Of a stretch of DNA of 64,000 nucleotides, positions 26,065 through 34,812 are shown in pieces. Below the pieces are notes generated by a model, which saw only the letters and a list, made by a program, of their open reading frames with translations, did no database searches and was not told where the DNA came from. The first letter of the stretch is position 1, and each line of letters starts with the position of its first letter. The position numbers and the translations under genes were made by a program. The stretch is from Candidatus Promineofilum glycogenicum (GTDB taxonomy: Bacteria > Chloroflexota > Anaerolineae > Promineifilales > Promineifilaceae): contig JADJHJ010000012.1 of NCBI GenBank assembly GCA_016707605.1, forward strand, positions 62,001 to 126,000. The letters run 5' to 3'.

Positions 26065-27864
26065 CTACCTCGCCAGGAAGCCCGCCGGCACCTTGTCGCG
26101 CACAGGCTCTATTCGCTCGTCCAGCAGATAGGCCAGGTTGAGGAAGCTGCTCGTCTCGCCGCCATCGTAGAGACTGCGGCGGCCGGTGCGCACCTCGGCA
26201 AAGTGGGCGCGAGTGACGTCCGCGTCGAAGAAGGCCGGCTGGTCGAGGAAGACGCGCTCGTACTTGGCCAGGTTATCGTCCAACATCATCCATTGCGTGA
26301 AATTGACCCACGGCGTGAGCCGTGTCTGGCGCCGGATGTGCCAGGCGCGGGTGAGCTCGATGTGCAGTTGTGACTTGTTGAGGTCCGTGCTCAGGTTGGG
26401 GACCTGGATGGCCGCCAATTGCGGATAGAGGCGCCGGAAGACCCGATAGTACAGGGCGTGGTCGTACTTCATCCCTGCCGGCAGGTTGGTCAAATAGTCG
26501 GCCACGTCGCGGTCGCACGTCGGCAAGGTCACCGAGCCATAGTTGAGCAACTGGCGCTCCTGGTCGCGGCTGTGATGCATCTGGTAGTGCTCGCTGTCGA
26601 ACCGCTCCCTGATCTGACCGATGGAGATCGGCCCTGAAGCGGCCATTTCCGACAGGCGGGCGGCCACCTCGTCGCGGATGGCCGGCACGCTGGCGGCGAT
26701 CTGCGACCGGTAAGGCTCAACCAGCCAGCGACAGAAGTTGCGCACGCGCTTGCGGGTCTGCTCCATTACGGATTCGATGAGCGCGTCAAGTTCGGCCGTG
26801 GTCGCCGGGCCGGTGTCCCACGGGCCGAGAAGGGTGCCGCGCAGACTCTTCAGCAGACGGCGGCGGGGATTAGCATCGCGTTGGCCGCCGAAGGTCGTCT
26901 CGAAGGTTGCGCCGGTAGTAAAGTGGGTGACGCCCGCGGCGACAAGCCGGGGCAGAGACGGGTCCCACATCAGCGGGTACATCGTTTCGTTGATGTAGTT
27001 GGTCTTCTCGAAAGTCAGGCCCTCGAACGGGAAGCTCTCGTCCAGGCCGAAGGTCAGCCAGCGCGCGCCGACGGCCGCGGCCACCTCACCGGCGATGCGC
27101 ACCTCGTCGCTGCCCAGGTCGCCATACGTCAGGCCGACGAGTTGCTTGCCGCGCGACGCCACCGCCCCGGCCACCATGCGCGAGTCGAGGCCGCCGCTGA
27201 GCATGAGACCGATGGGTGTATCAATGGGGTCGATGTGGCGGGCCACGGCCGTTTGCCACAGGTCGCAGACGCGGTCGACGACGACCGGCAGCGGCTCGTC
27301 GATGACGCCCGTCCACGTGCGCGCCAGTCGTCTAGAGGCCGGCGGGGCGGGGCTGTCCAGCCGGAAGCGATATTCCGTGCCGGCCGCCAAGCGCTGCCCA
27401 CCGCGCACGATGGTGCGTTCGGTGGGTGTCCAGCCGGCAAACAGGAACATCTGGGCAATGCCCAACTCGTCCCAGTCCAGTCCGCCACAGTGGCGCAGCA
27501 GCCGCAACGAATTGGCGATGCGCACGACGCGACCAGACCGGGCGAAGAAGCAGGCCAGCAGCCCAAGTGTGTCATTGTGTAGGCGCGCTTCGCCGGCAGC
27601 GCTAACGATCAGTTGATTATAGGTTCCCGATTGCGGCCAGTCGGGCGTACCGGCGGCGATGACGATACCCTCGGTGATCGTCAGCGTCCCCGGCAATTCG
27701 TGGGCGTCGATGCGCAGCCCTTCGCCCCGCGGCGCGTCCGGGGTGTCAACAACGACTTGCCACTCGCCCACCGTGAAGGTCTCGCGGCAATCGGGGTCAA
27801 ATACCACGGCGGCCGGCAACGGCTCATCCTGTGGCAAGATGGTGATAACGTAGCGTTGGTGCAT
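26065..27864 (-). CDS. Asparagine synthase-like protein lacking the glutaminase cysteine
   Basis: 599 residues from the ATG at 27864 (GGGAGAGAA just upstream). The synthetase half has the PP-loop PIGLMLSGGLDSRMVAGAV, then LVGLTYG and GSDEVRIAGEVAAAVGARW: ATP-pyrophosphatase chemistry that adenylates a carboxylate. The N-terminal half keeps the general shape of the AsnB Ntn domain (LARLHNDTLGLLACFFARSG; GWTPTERTIVRGGQRLAAGTEYRF) but begins M-H-Q-R instead of M-C, so it cannot use glutamine. Such proteins include lasso-peptide cyclases and other amide-forming enzymes; no precursor peptide or McjB-like protease is nearby. The long upstream open frame to 28077 is unlikely to be translated. Confidence 0.83.
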   Translation of the reverse strand: MHQRYVITILPQDEPLPAAVVFDPDCRETFTVGEWQVVVDTPDAPRGEGLRIDAHELPGTLTITEGIVIAAGTPDWPQSGTYNQLIVSAAGEARLHNDTLGLLACFFARSGRVVRIANSLRLLRHCGGLDWDELGIAQMFLFAGWTPTERTIVRGGQRLAAGTEYRFRLDSPAPPASRRLARTWTGVIDEPLPVVVDRVCDLWQTAVARHIDPIDTPIGLMLSGGLDSRMVAGAVASRGKQLVGLTYGDLGSDEVRIAGEVAAAVGARWLTFGLDESFPFEGLTFEKTNYINETMYPLMWDPSLPRLVAAGVTHFTTGATFETTFGGQRDANPRRRLLKSLRGTLLGPWDTGPATTAELDALIESVMEQTRKRVRNFCRWLVEPYRSQIAASVPAIRDEVAARLSEMAASGPISIGQIRERFDSEHYQMHHSRDQERQLLNYGSVTLPTCDRDVADYLTNLPAGMKYDHALYYRVFRRLYPQLAAIQVPNLSTDLNKSQLHIELTRAWHIRRQTRLTPWVNFTQWMMLDDNLAKYERVFLDQPAFFDADVTRAHFAEVRTGRRSLYDGGETSSFLNLAYLLDERIEPVRDKVPAGFLAR

Positions 27865-28095
27865 TGCTTCTCTCCCAGTATGACACGCCATCAGCGGCAA
27901 CCGACTATGAACGGTATCATAACCTGATCCGCGGCCGGGCGACATAGGCAAGCCGTGAAAAGCGTGTGATTTGGCGGCCAATAAGTGATCCGCCGTCCCA
28001 CTTGTCAGTTGGGCCATTTTTTGGCAAACTACGGCCCATTGTTTCGCCGCGGCCCCGGCAGCGTCCGGGGCCGACAACTAGATTGAGGAGAGAGA

Positions 28096-28698
28096 ATGGG
28101 CGCACGACGCACGAAGAAGAAGACGACATCGGCGCGAGCCAAGGGTAAGGCCGCACCGGACAATAACAACCGTACCATCCTGTGGATCGTCGGCATTGTC
28201 GCCGGCCTGGCCATCATGGGCTGGTTGCTGTTCCTGGCTTTGCGCCCGGCGCAGGCTATCGCCGGGGTGGTGCAGTTCCCACGGCCGGCGCGCGGGCATG
28301 AGGTCGATCTGGAGATCCCCTTTGCTGAGCTGCCCCCGGCCGGCGGCAACCACGACCCGGCCTGGCAGAACTGCGGCATCTACGACGAGCCGCTCAATAC
28401 CCCCAACGCCGTCCATTCGCTGGAGCACGGCGCGATCTGGATCACCTATCAGCCCGATCTGCCGGCTGAGCAGATCGCGGCCATTGAGGACGCCGTCACT
28501 GGCCAGAACTTCCTGCTCGTCAGCCCCTACCCGGAGCAGCGCAGCCCCATCGTCCTGACGGGCTGGGGGGTGCAGTTGGAACTGGACAGCCTGGACGACG
28601 AGCGCTTCGAGGAGTTCATCACGCAATACCGCGTGGGGCCGAACACGCCGGAGCGCGGCGCGTCGTGCACCGGCGGCATCGGCGAGCCGACCGGCTAA
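28096..28698 (+). CDS. DUF3105 membrane protein
   Basis: 200 residues. Basic N-terminus, one transmembrane helix (ILWIVGIVAGLAIMGWLLFLAL), then an external domain with PPAGGNHDPAWQNCGIYDEPLNT and VHSLEHGAIWITYQPDLP, the signature of DUF3105 (His-rich and one Cys, suggesting a metal or redox site). C-terminus FITQYRVGPNTPERGASC. Function of the family is unknown; it is common in Chloroflexota and Actinomycetota. GAGGAGAGAGA gives a strong ribosome site. Confidence 0.88.
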   Translation: MGARRTKKKTTSARAKGKAAPDNNNRTILWIVGIVAGLAIMGWLLFLALRPAQAIAGVVQFPRPARGHEVDLEIPFAELPPAGGNHDPAWQNCGIYDEPLNTPNAVHSLEHGAIWITYQPDLPAEQIAAIEDAVTGQNFLLVSPYPEQRSPIVLTGWGVQLELDSLDDERFEEFITQYRVGPNTPERGASCTGGIGEPTG

Positions 28699-28704
28699 CA
28701 GAGG

Positions 28705-28781
28705 AAGAAACCACAGATTACACAGATCACGCAGATTATGTTGTCATAATCTGTGAAATCTGTGTAATCTGCGGTTTCTTC
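28705..28781. repeat. Long hairpin repeat, CCACAGATTACACAGATTTC family, copy 3
   Basis: GAAGAAACCACAGATTACAC and its inverse GTGTAATCTGCGGTTTCTTC around TTATGTTGTCATAA; lies between convergent genes. Confidence 0.9.
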
Positions 28782-28816
28782 TTTCTTACTGCGCCGATAT
28801 TCTACGTCGCGGGGTG

Positions 28817-29747
28817 CTACTCAATGGCCACCAGCTCGGTTGTGGCCGCTTCGCTGCCCGCGCCAAACAGGTCGGTCCACTCCTGGCGCACCAGACCAAC
28901 ATTCTCGGCATACCAGCTAACGAAGGACATCGGGATCTCTGTGGGCGGCACCGCCACGCCGCCGACACTGGTGACGGCAATGACGTTGCCCGTCGTCTCT
29001 ACGCGCATCGCCTCGAACTCACCGGCGGGAACGGTAATCGTCTCCGGGCCGATGACCGTGTGGGTTAGCTCCGTCGTCTGCTCCATCAGCATCTCGCCCG
29101 CGCCGCTGTCGGACAGGGTGGCGTTGGCCACGTAGCGGGTCGTCCAGGTAGCGCCGGCCTGGAACTGGTCGGCGGCGGGGATGGTCAGGCCGCTTGACTC
29201 GACGAACTCAATCGTCAACGTCACCTGATCGCCGGTCGGCAGTTGCGAGAACTCCGGCTGGAGCAGCCCTTCGCCGCTGCACGTCCACGTCTGGGTCAGC
29301 ACGTTGCCGTCGCCCAGGTCGGTGGTGGCCGTGAAGGAGGTGTCGGTAACGTCGCTGTGGGTGATGGCATGTTCGGTGACGCCGAAGCCAGGGATGTTAT
29401 TCGCATAGCGAAGCGTGCGCCCCTCAATGACGGGGTAGAAGGCGTTGCTGCAATCGCCCGTGGGCAAGGCGGCCGTCTCGCCGGCCGTGGCCAGGGTGGG
29501 CGTCGGCTCGGCCGGGGCTGCGGTCGGTTCGGCCGTGGGCGGCGTTGCGGTTGGCGGGGCGGCGGTCGGCTCGGTGGCTACGGTGGCCTCGACCGGTGCG
29601 GCGTCGGCCGGGGCCTCGGTGGCCGCGACGACTTCGGTGGCGATAGCCGCCTCATTGGCCGGCTCGTCGCCACCGCAGGCGGCCAGGGCCAGCAGGCCGA
29701 ACAACAGAGTGAGCACAATGAGCGCTGCCGGCCGCGAATAGAGCATA
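28817..29747 (-). CDS. Lipoprotein with Ala/Pro/Thr linker, DUF3108/TapB-like
   Basis: About 310 residues from ATG 29747 (an ATG at 29770 is also possible). Lipobox LALAAC, then about 75 residues of ATEP/TPPTAEPTAAPAEP low-complexity linker. The globular part has CSNAFYPVIEGRTLRYANN, TWTCSGEGLLQPEF, GATWTTRYVANATLSDSG and VIGPETITVPAGEFEAMRVETTG. That last pattern is typical of DUF3108/TapB-like beta-barrel proteins exported to the cell surface. Role unknown. Confidence 0.8.
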
Positions 29748-29865
29748 GTTGAACCTTTTTGGCTGTGCATGGTGGCATTGTAAGGGCGGGCACGGCGGCT
29801 GTCTAGTGGCGGTTTGTCGGGATGAGTGGCACACCGCTACAATTATCGGCCTAAGGAGGCACAAC

Positions 29866-31248
29866 ATGACAGCGACTCAGGAAGCTTTGGCGACGCAGGC
29901 AGTGAAGGTCAGTTGGCGCGACTCGCAGGCGCTGAGCGTGGATCGCGTGGGCTGGATGATTCGTTCGGCGGCCCAACAGGGGGTGTCGCACTACAAGGTG
30001 CTGTGGTTCGACATCTTCTTCATCGCCGATCCGCACGTCATCCGCGAGTTGATCGTCAAGCGGCCCCACCTGTTGCACCGCGACCCGTTCACGACCAACG
30101 TCCTGCGCCGCATCATGGGCAACGGCGTCTTCATCGCCGAGGACGAGGCCTGGCAGCGGCAGCGCAAGCTGGTCGCGCCCGCCTTCCATGCCCTGCGCAT
30201 CCGCGCTTACGCCGCGGCGATGGCCGACTACACCCGCGAGATGGTCGGCCGCTGGCAGGACGGGCAGACGGTGGCACTGGACAAAGAACTGACGCAGTTG
30301 ACGTTGCGCATCATCGCCAAGACGATGTTCAACGTCGATCTGTTGCCGGAGGCGGAGCGCATCGGCCGCCTGATGCAAGACCTGCTGGAGACGGGCGAGA
30401 AGCAGCTGGACGCCGCCTACCCGCCGCCCAACTGGGTGCCGACGCCCACCAACCGGCGGCAGAAGGCGGCCCTGCGCGAGCTGCACGACCTCATCCGGGG
30501 CATCATCCGCCAACGGCAGGCGCACGGCGGCGACGCCGGCGACCTGCTGTCCATGCTGCTGCTGGCCCGCGACGACGAGGGGCGGCCGATGAGCGAGGCG
30601 CAGATCATCGACGAGTGTGTGACGCTGCTCACCGCCGGGCATGAGACGACGGCCGTGGCCCTGATGTGGACGTGGCTGCTGTTGGGACAGCACCCGGACG
30701 TGGCCGGGCAACTGGAAGGCGAGGTGGATCGCGTCCTGGCCGGGCAGCCGGTGACGTTTGAGCGGCTGGCCGAGTTGCCCATCACCGAGAATATCGTGAA
30801 GGAGACGCTGCGCCTCTATCCGCCGGCCCACAGCTTCGGCCGCACGCCGCAAGAGGATATAGCCTTCGAGATCGAGGCGGATAGAAACCAGGTCACTTCT
30901 GAGAAGCTCGGTTTCTCGCGCTACTTCTTCCGCAAGGGGGCCAGCCTCATCATCAGCACCATCGCCATGCACCGCCTGCCGGAGTACTACCCGGAGCCGG
31001 AGGCGTTCCGCCCGGAGCGCTGGGCGGAGGGCGCGCCTCAGCCGCCGAAGTACGCCTATCTGCCGTTCGGCGGCGGGCCGCGCATCTGTCTGGGCCACCT
31101 GTTCGCCATGATGGAGGCGCAGGTGATTCTGGCGACGATGGCCCAGCACGTGCGTCTCACTCCCGTCGCCGCCGCGCTGCCGGAGTGGGCGCCGCTGATC
31201 ACGCTGCGGCCCAAGGGCGCGGTCGAGATGGTTGTGAGCTGCCGTTAG
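29866..31248 (+). CDS. Cytochrome P450 with an in-frame palindromic insertion
   Basis: 460 residues, soluble bacterial P450. I-helix oxygen-binding AGHETT at 257-262; K-helix E313-x-x-R in ETLRLYPP; FRPERW; haem loop FGGGPRICLGH with thiolate Cys408. RKLVAPAFHALRIRAYAAAM is the usual C-helix. Between DIAFEIE and YFFRKGASL, where relatives have only a short GGY turn, there are about 14 extra residues (ADRNQVTSEKLGFSR) encoded by a palindrome (30882-30916). The insertion is in a surface hairpin and may be tolerated. Substrate unknown; resembles fatty-acid/terpene P450s of the CYP102/CYP110-like group. AAGGAGG seven bases before the ATG. Confidence 0.9.
   Translation: MTATQEALATQAVKVSWRDSQALSVDRVGWMIRSAAQQGVSHYKVLWFDIFFIADPHVIRELIVKRPHLLHRDPFTTNVLRRIMGNGVFIAEDEAWQRQRKLVAPAFHALRIRAYAAAMADYTREMVGRWQDGQTVALDKELTQLTLRIIAKTMFNVDLLPEAERIGRLMQDLLETGEKQLDAAYPPPNWVPTPTNRRQKAALRELHDLIRGIIRQRQAHGGDAGDLLSMLLLARDDEGRPMSEAQIIDECVTLLTAGHETTAVALMWTWLLLGQHPDVAGQLEGEVDRVLAGQPVTFERLAELPITENIVKETLRLYPPAHSFGRTPQEDIAFEIEADRNQVTSEKLGFSRYFFRKGASLIISTIAMHRLPEYYPEPEAFRPERWAEGAPQPPKYAYLPFGGGPRICLGHLFAMMEAQVILATMAQHVRLTPVAAALPEWAPLITLRPKGAVEMVVSCR
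30882..30916. repeat. Palindromic element inserted in frame inside the P450
   Basis: TAGAAACCAGGTCACTTCTG...AGAAGCTCGGTTTCT; same family as 4847-4882 and 57361-57396, with more diverged arms. Confidence 0.7.
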
Positions 31249-31264
31249 GCTCCCGCGGCCAGAG

Positions 31265-31278
31265 GTGACATTCGTCAC
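31265..31278 (+). promoter_or_regulatory. CRP/FNR-type dyad
   Basis: GTGA-CATTCG-TCAC, a perfect dyad; with its preceding G it is the exact reverse complement of 42681-42695. It lies 121 bp upstream of the membrane protein at 31399, just after the P450 stop. Confidence 0.45.
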
Positions 31279-31398
31279 TAGACGCGCCACGGCGGCGGGT
31301 GTACGATGGAAGGTGGCCGGAGAGAAGGCGAGGGCGGCCATCGCTCAACCCCTCCCGCGCTTTCGCCCTGCCCTACCCTCCGCGCCGGAGGCAGTGCC

Positions 31399-31755
31399 AT
31401 GTCAACCAGGTCGATGTTGCTGCGCTGGTCGCCGCGCCTGCTGGCGATTCTTTACGCCCTGTTCCTGAGCCTGTTCACCTTCGACTCCTGGGAAGGCGCC
31501 GGCTTCTGGGAGGGGCTGGTCGGATTCCTCGTCCACCTGCTGCCGGTTTACTTTGTGCTCTTCGCCCTGGTCGTTGGCTGGCGCTGGCCGCGGGCGGGCG
31601 GGGCGGCGTTCCTGCTCCTGGCCGCCGGGTTCAGCCTGGCCTTTGGCTGGGCTGAAGCGGCGGTGTTGGGGATGATGGCCGGGCCGCTGGTGATCATTGG
31701 GTTGTTGTTTCTGTTGAATTGGCGGCCGGCGCCGCGGCCGCGTTTTGAAGCCTGA
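31399..31755 (+). CDS. Small four-helix membrane protein
   Basis: 118 residues with four hydrophobic segments (LLAILYALFLSLFTF; LVGFLVHLLPVYFVLFALVVGW; GGAAFLLLAAGFSLAFGW; MMAGPLVIIGLLFLLNW). The pattern LLRWSPRLLAILYALFLSLF...LVHLLP is that of a widespread family of bacterial integral membrane proteins of unknown function (I recall DUF7670-like). Ribosome site GGAGG before the ATG at 31399. Confidence 0.75.
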   Translation: MSTRSMLLRWSPRLLAILYALFLSLFTFDSWEGAGFWEGLVGFLVHLLPVYFVLFALVVGWRWPRAGGAAFLLLAAGFSLAFGWAEAAVLGMMAGPLVIIGLLFLLNWRPAPRPRFEA

Positions 31756-32045
31756 TGATCCGGCGGCTGTTGCCCGCCCGCCGTTGCTAGCTCGCCCGGC
31801 CAGGCCGGCGTTGTAGCTTCCCGCTAAGTAAATTTAGTGGATGATCATGACAGTTGTCACGATCATTTCGTGACATTTGGCACTTTTGCCTGTTTCTCTC
31901 CGGCTGCATCATTTCAGATGAGGGGAGTCTATCTTTAGCCAGCGCCCCTATAGAGATTGCCAGTTCCTCATAACGGCATAAGGTCCGCTCCTCTCAGCGT
32001 ACGTAGCGTTTGCTGTGTAGTTTGATTTGGGAAGGAGCCAAGATC
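31756..32045. other. Intergenic region with an inverted repeat upstream of the PPC gene
   Basis: No gene seen in these 290 bases. TGTCACGA-TCATT-TCGTGACA (31855-31875) is a perfect 8-bp inverted repeat, possibly an operator or attenuator for the secreted protein starting at 32046. Confidence 0.4.
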
Positions 32046-33386
32046 ATGAAGAACAAACAGTTTGCGCGATGGGCAATCGTTCTGTTCCTGCTGGCCGCGC
32101 TGCCGGGATTGACGGCGGTGATGGCCCAGGGGCAAGAGCCGGCGAGGAAGGCACCGCTACCGGCCGTAACGGAAGTGGGCGAGTCGGTCGTGGCCTATCC
32201 GTGGCACGATGACGAGAGCGAACCCAATAACTCGTTCGCTGCGGCCGATTCATTCACCAGTTATAACGTCAACTCCATCCTGGGTGGGACGATTGGCTAC
32301 GCTGGCGATGTTGACTATTGGGCCTTTGACTGGAGCCCGGACTTCTCCTCGATGGCGACGAACATCGCCCTGCTGGTTGATATTGATGCCCGGTCGAACG
32401 GCTCGCTGCTCGATTCGGTCATCTGCCTCTATAGCGATGACCTGATCGAGTTGGCCTGCAACGACGACACCGACACGCGGGACTCACTGCTCTATTACAA
32501 CCTTCAGGCCGAGCGGCGCTACTACCTGCGGGTGAGCGACTACGACGGCCGAGGAGACGCTAACTATACGTACCAGGTGTTCTGGTCTAGCCCTCTATTG
32601 ATCAGCGCCGCCGCGGCCAATCTGGGTACCGGGAATATTGCCGGTATTCCCTTCCAGGCCGGCGATATTTTGGCGGATAGTCGTTTCTCCAATGTCGGTC
32701 ACAAATGGGTGATGCTGTTCGACCTGTCAGATCTGGGTGTCAAGGGCAACGTCACCAACCTGGCCTCCGGTTGGCGCAATAGCGACTACTTGCTGTTGGG
32801 CTTCGCCGCCAACGTGCGATTGCCCGGTGTTGCCCCAATCGTGACGCCATGGGACGTAGTTACCTTTGACCCGTCACGTATCGGACCGAGGACAGAAGGG
32901 ACATTCGGGAGTTGGTGGGCCGGCAAGGACCACGGGTTGACCACCGCCGCCGAGCGGATCGATGCCATTGACTGGCCCGATTGGAACGGGACGACGCGTC
33001 TGTATATCAGCACGACCGGCAAAGCATCTGTGCCGAATGGAACGGGTGGCACGCTTGTCCTGCCGGATGATGAAATCGCCCTTTGGCACAGCAGTAGCAA
33101 TGGGTGGGGTGATGTGGGTATACATGGGTTTCCTGGAATGGCTGGCGAGGACCTCATTGGGCTGTCAGTGGTAGAGGGCTGCAGCGCCTGGCCCTACCTT
33201 GTCGTCATCCAAGGCTCCGGCGTTCTCGGGAGCAGCCATTTTGCTGTGAATCAGAACCAGATTGCCTCTCTGGAGTTGGGCTGGGGAGCTGGCGACGATG
33301 GCTTCCTGTGGTGGTCGGGTTGGAACTACAAAATGGATGCCATTGAGAACACCCTCTATCAATATTGGCCCGGCTGTGAGGACTAG
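32046..33386 (+). CDS. Secreted PPC-domain protein with the shared propeller-like C-terminal domain
   Basis: 446 residues; ATG 32046 with GGAAGGAG. Signal peptide ends about residue 30 (AALPGLTAVMAQGQ). Residues 58-185 form one PPC (bacterial pre-peptidase C-terminal) beta-sandwich: ESEPNNSFAAADSF, GDVDYWAFD, RYYLRVSDYDG. From about residue 190 the shared domain follows (LLISAAAANLGTGNIAGIPFQAGDILADSRF; LFDLSDLGVKGNV; PWDVVTFDP; AAERIDAIDW), a more diverged member than those at 48364-53066. Surface location inferred; no enzyme motif. Confidence 0.8.
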   Translation: MKNKQFARWAIVLFLLAALPGLTAVMAQGQEPARKAPLPAVTEVGESVVAYPWHDDESEPNNSFAAADSFTSYNVNSILGGTIGYAGDVDYWAFDWSPDFSSMATNIALLVDIDARSNGSLLDSVICLYSDDLIELACNDDTDTRDSLLYYNLQAERRYYLRVSDYDGRGDANYTYQVFWSSPLLISAAAANLGTGNIAGIPFQAGDILADSRFSNVGHKWVMLFDLSDLGVKGNVTNLASGWRNSDYLLLGFAANVRLPGVAPIVTPWDVVTFDPSRIGPRTEGTFGSWWAGKDHGLTTAAERIDAIDWPDWNGTTRLYISTTGKASVPNGTGGTLVLPDDEIALWHSSSNGWGDVGIHGFPGMAGEDLIGLSVVEGCSAWPYLVVIQGSGVLGSSHFAVNQNQIASLELGWGAGDDGFLWWSGWNYKMDAIENTLYQYWPGCED

Positions 33387-33476
33387 GCAAGGCCGTCGCC
33401 GCACGGCCATATCGACCGGGACTGTAGGGGCTTCAGAGCTAAACTCGAACTCGCAGGCTGAGGGCCTGACAGTAGG

Positions 33477-33513
33477 CAACGCCCCCGGTGCGACTCACGC
33501 GCCGGGGGCGTTG
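33477..33513. terminator. Bidirectional hairpin between convergent genes
   Basis: CAACGCCCCCGG, 13 bases, CCGGGGGCGTTG: perfect 12-bp GC-rich stem between the PPC gene and the sugar dehydrogenase. No U-run, but position and strength suit a terminator. Confidence 0.6.
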
Positions 33514-33518
33514 CAGTC

Positions 33519-34232
33519 TCATGGTATGTTCAACCGATAGATCGCCCCCGCCTCGGCCGCCGTCCCCACGTACTGCACCCCCCGCCGGTCTTCGCCGATG
33601 GTGATGATCAGACTATCCCCGGCTACGCCCAGCAGCGCCCGCGGCCACGAGCCGTCGGGATCGTACCCCAGAACGAACACTTCCTGGCTACACATGTCGG
33701 CGAAGATAAAGCGGCCGTCGGTGGGGTTGTGGCTGGGCCGGTTGACCTTGCCGCCAATGACGGCGCAGCGGTTGTTGTCCGCGTCACGGTGGGAGTACTC
33801 GTGGACGGCCCGTTGGAAGCGCGCCGGGTTCTGGCACCCCGCGGCGTTGGCAAACTCCGCTTTGACCAACGGCCCCTCCATGCACGGCCAGCCGAAGTTA
33901 GTCCCCGGTTCGCTCAGCGGGGCGCTGTTGATCTCTTCCCAATGGGAGTCGCCCACGTCGCCGATGATGATCTGGTCGCCGATGGGATCCACATCGATCC
34001 GCCACGGGTTGCGCAGGCCACTGGCCCAAATCTCGGCTGCTACCTCCACCCGCCGGATACCGGCCGCGTCGCGCGGCGCGTCGACCGCGTCGCGCGCCAC
34101 GTCGTCCACGACCAGCCGGACGAGTTTGCCCTTGAGCGACGTTGGGTCCTGAGCGATGACATTCTTAAAGTCGTCGCCAATGCCGACGTAGAGCCTGTTG
34201 TCGCGCGGGTCAAACTCCATGCTGCCGCCCTT
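33519..34232 (-). CDS. PQQ-type sugar dehydrogenase copy 1, C-terminal part
   Basis: Begins M-E-F-D-P-R-D-N-R-L-Y-V-G-I-G-D-D, then LRNPWRIDVDPIGDQIIIGDVGDSHWEEIN, NFGWPCMEG, GGKVNRPSHNPTDGRFIFADMCSQEV and GAIYRLNIP. These are six-bladed propeller motifs of the soluble glucose/sorbosone dehydrogenase (HHIP-like) family, which oxidises aldoses using PQQ and calcium. Nearly the whole sequence parallels the intact copy at 34813-36054. One extra base near 34230 (in AAAGGGCGG) separates it from the N-terminal part. Confidence 0.8.
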   Translation of the reverse strand, partial: KGGSMEFDPRDNRLYVGIGDDFKNVIAQDPTSLKGKLVRLVVDDVARDAVDAPRDAAGIRRVEVAAEIWASGLRNPWRIDVDPIGDQIIIGDVGDSHWEEINSAPLSEPGTNFGWPCMEGPLVKAEFANAAGCQNPARFQRAVHEYSHRDADNNRCAVIGGKVNRPSHNPTDGRFIFADMCSQEVFVLGYDPDGSWPRALLGVAGDSLIITIGEDRRGVQYVGTAAEAGAIYRLNIP

Positions 34233-34776
34233 TATGGATGTCGTCCGTCTGCGGCTCGGCCAGCAGGATCACTTCGGAGGCGGCGTTAGCAACGTCCGGG
34301 TTAGCCGAGACGCGGAAGCGCGAAATGATCAGCTCAACGTCGTTGTCTGCCGGGCCGCTCTTGCTGGTGAAGCTGACGTAGAAGAAACGGTGACCGGGCG
34401 AGGTGGGGTCGGCATAGCCGGGATGGAAGGTGACGTCGTAGAGGCCGTATTCGCCGCGCGTGGCGATGACGCGATGGCGAATGTCGAGGAAGACGTCGCT
34501 GCGCCCGTCGGGGTGGAGAATTTTGATCCGGCCGTTGCGCTCGGCCACGAAGAGGCGGTCGTCGCCGGCGTGGGTGATGGCTACCACTTGATTGTAGCCG
34601 CCGCCGACGGGCGTCGCGCTAAAGGAGGTCTTGCCGGTGGCCAGGGGCACGAAGACGCGAGCGGTCGCGTCGCCGCCGGCCCTGGCCGGGCGCGCCAGAG
34701 TGCTGAGCGCGACGGTCAGGGCCACTAGGAATGCGGCGACGGCCGCGCGTTGCCAGATAGGGTAATGTTGGTTCAT
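34210..34776 (-). CDS. PQQ-type sugar dehydrogenase copy 1, N-terminal part
   Basis: Signal peptide (AAVAAFLVALTVALSTLARPARA), then VFVPLATGKTSFSATPVGGGYNQVVAITHAGDDRLFVAERNGRI, VFLDIRHRVIATRGEYGLYDVTFHPGYADP and FFYVSFTS. It ends D-D-I-H-K-G followed by four wrong residues and a stop where the copy at 34813 has H-K-G-G-G-M-E-F-D. So copy 1 is a single gene broken by one indel. PQQ synthesis genes are not in the window, so cofactor use is assumed from the family. Confidence 0.78.
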   Translation of the reverse strand: MNQHYPIWQRAAVAAFLVALTVALSTLARPARAGGDATARVFVPLATGKTSFSATPVGGGYNQVVAITHAGDDRLFVAERNGRIKILHPDGRSDVFLDIRHRVIATRGEYGLYDVTFHPGYADPTSPGHRFFYVSFTSKSGPADNDVELIISRFRVSANPDVANAASEVILLAEPQTDDIHKGRQHGV

Positions 34777-34812
34777 AGATTCGCTCGTCGCGGCCAAAGT
34801 CGAGATGTGCCG

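Noticed and set aside
27865..28077. N-terminal extension of the asparagine-synthase-like protein
   Set aside because: No similarity to the family and a better ribosome site at 27864.
31855..31875. CRP/FNR site in TGTCACGATCATTTCGTGACA
   Set aside because: The half-sites are in the opposite order (GTCAC outside, GTGAC inside), so it does not fit GTGA-N6-TCAC; kept only as an unnamed inverted repeat.
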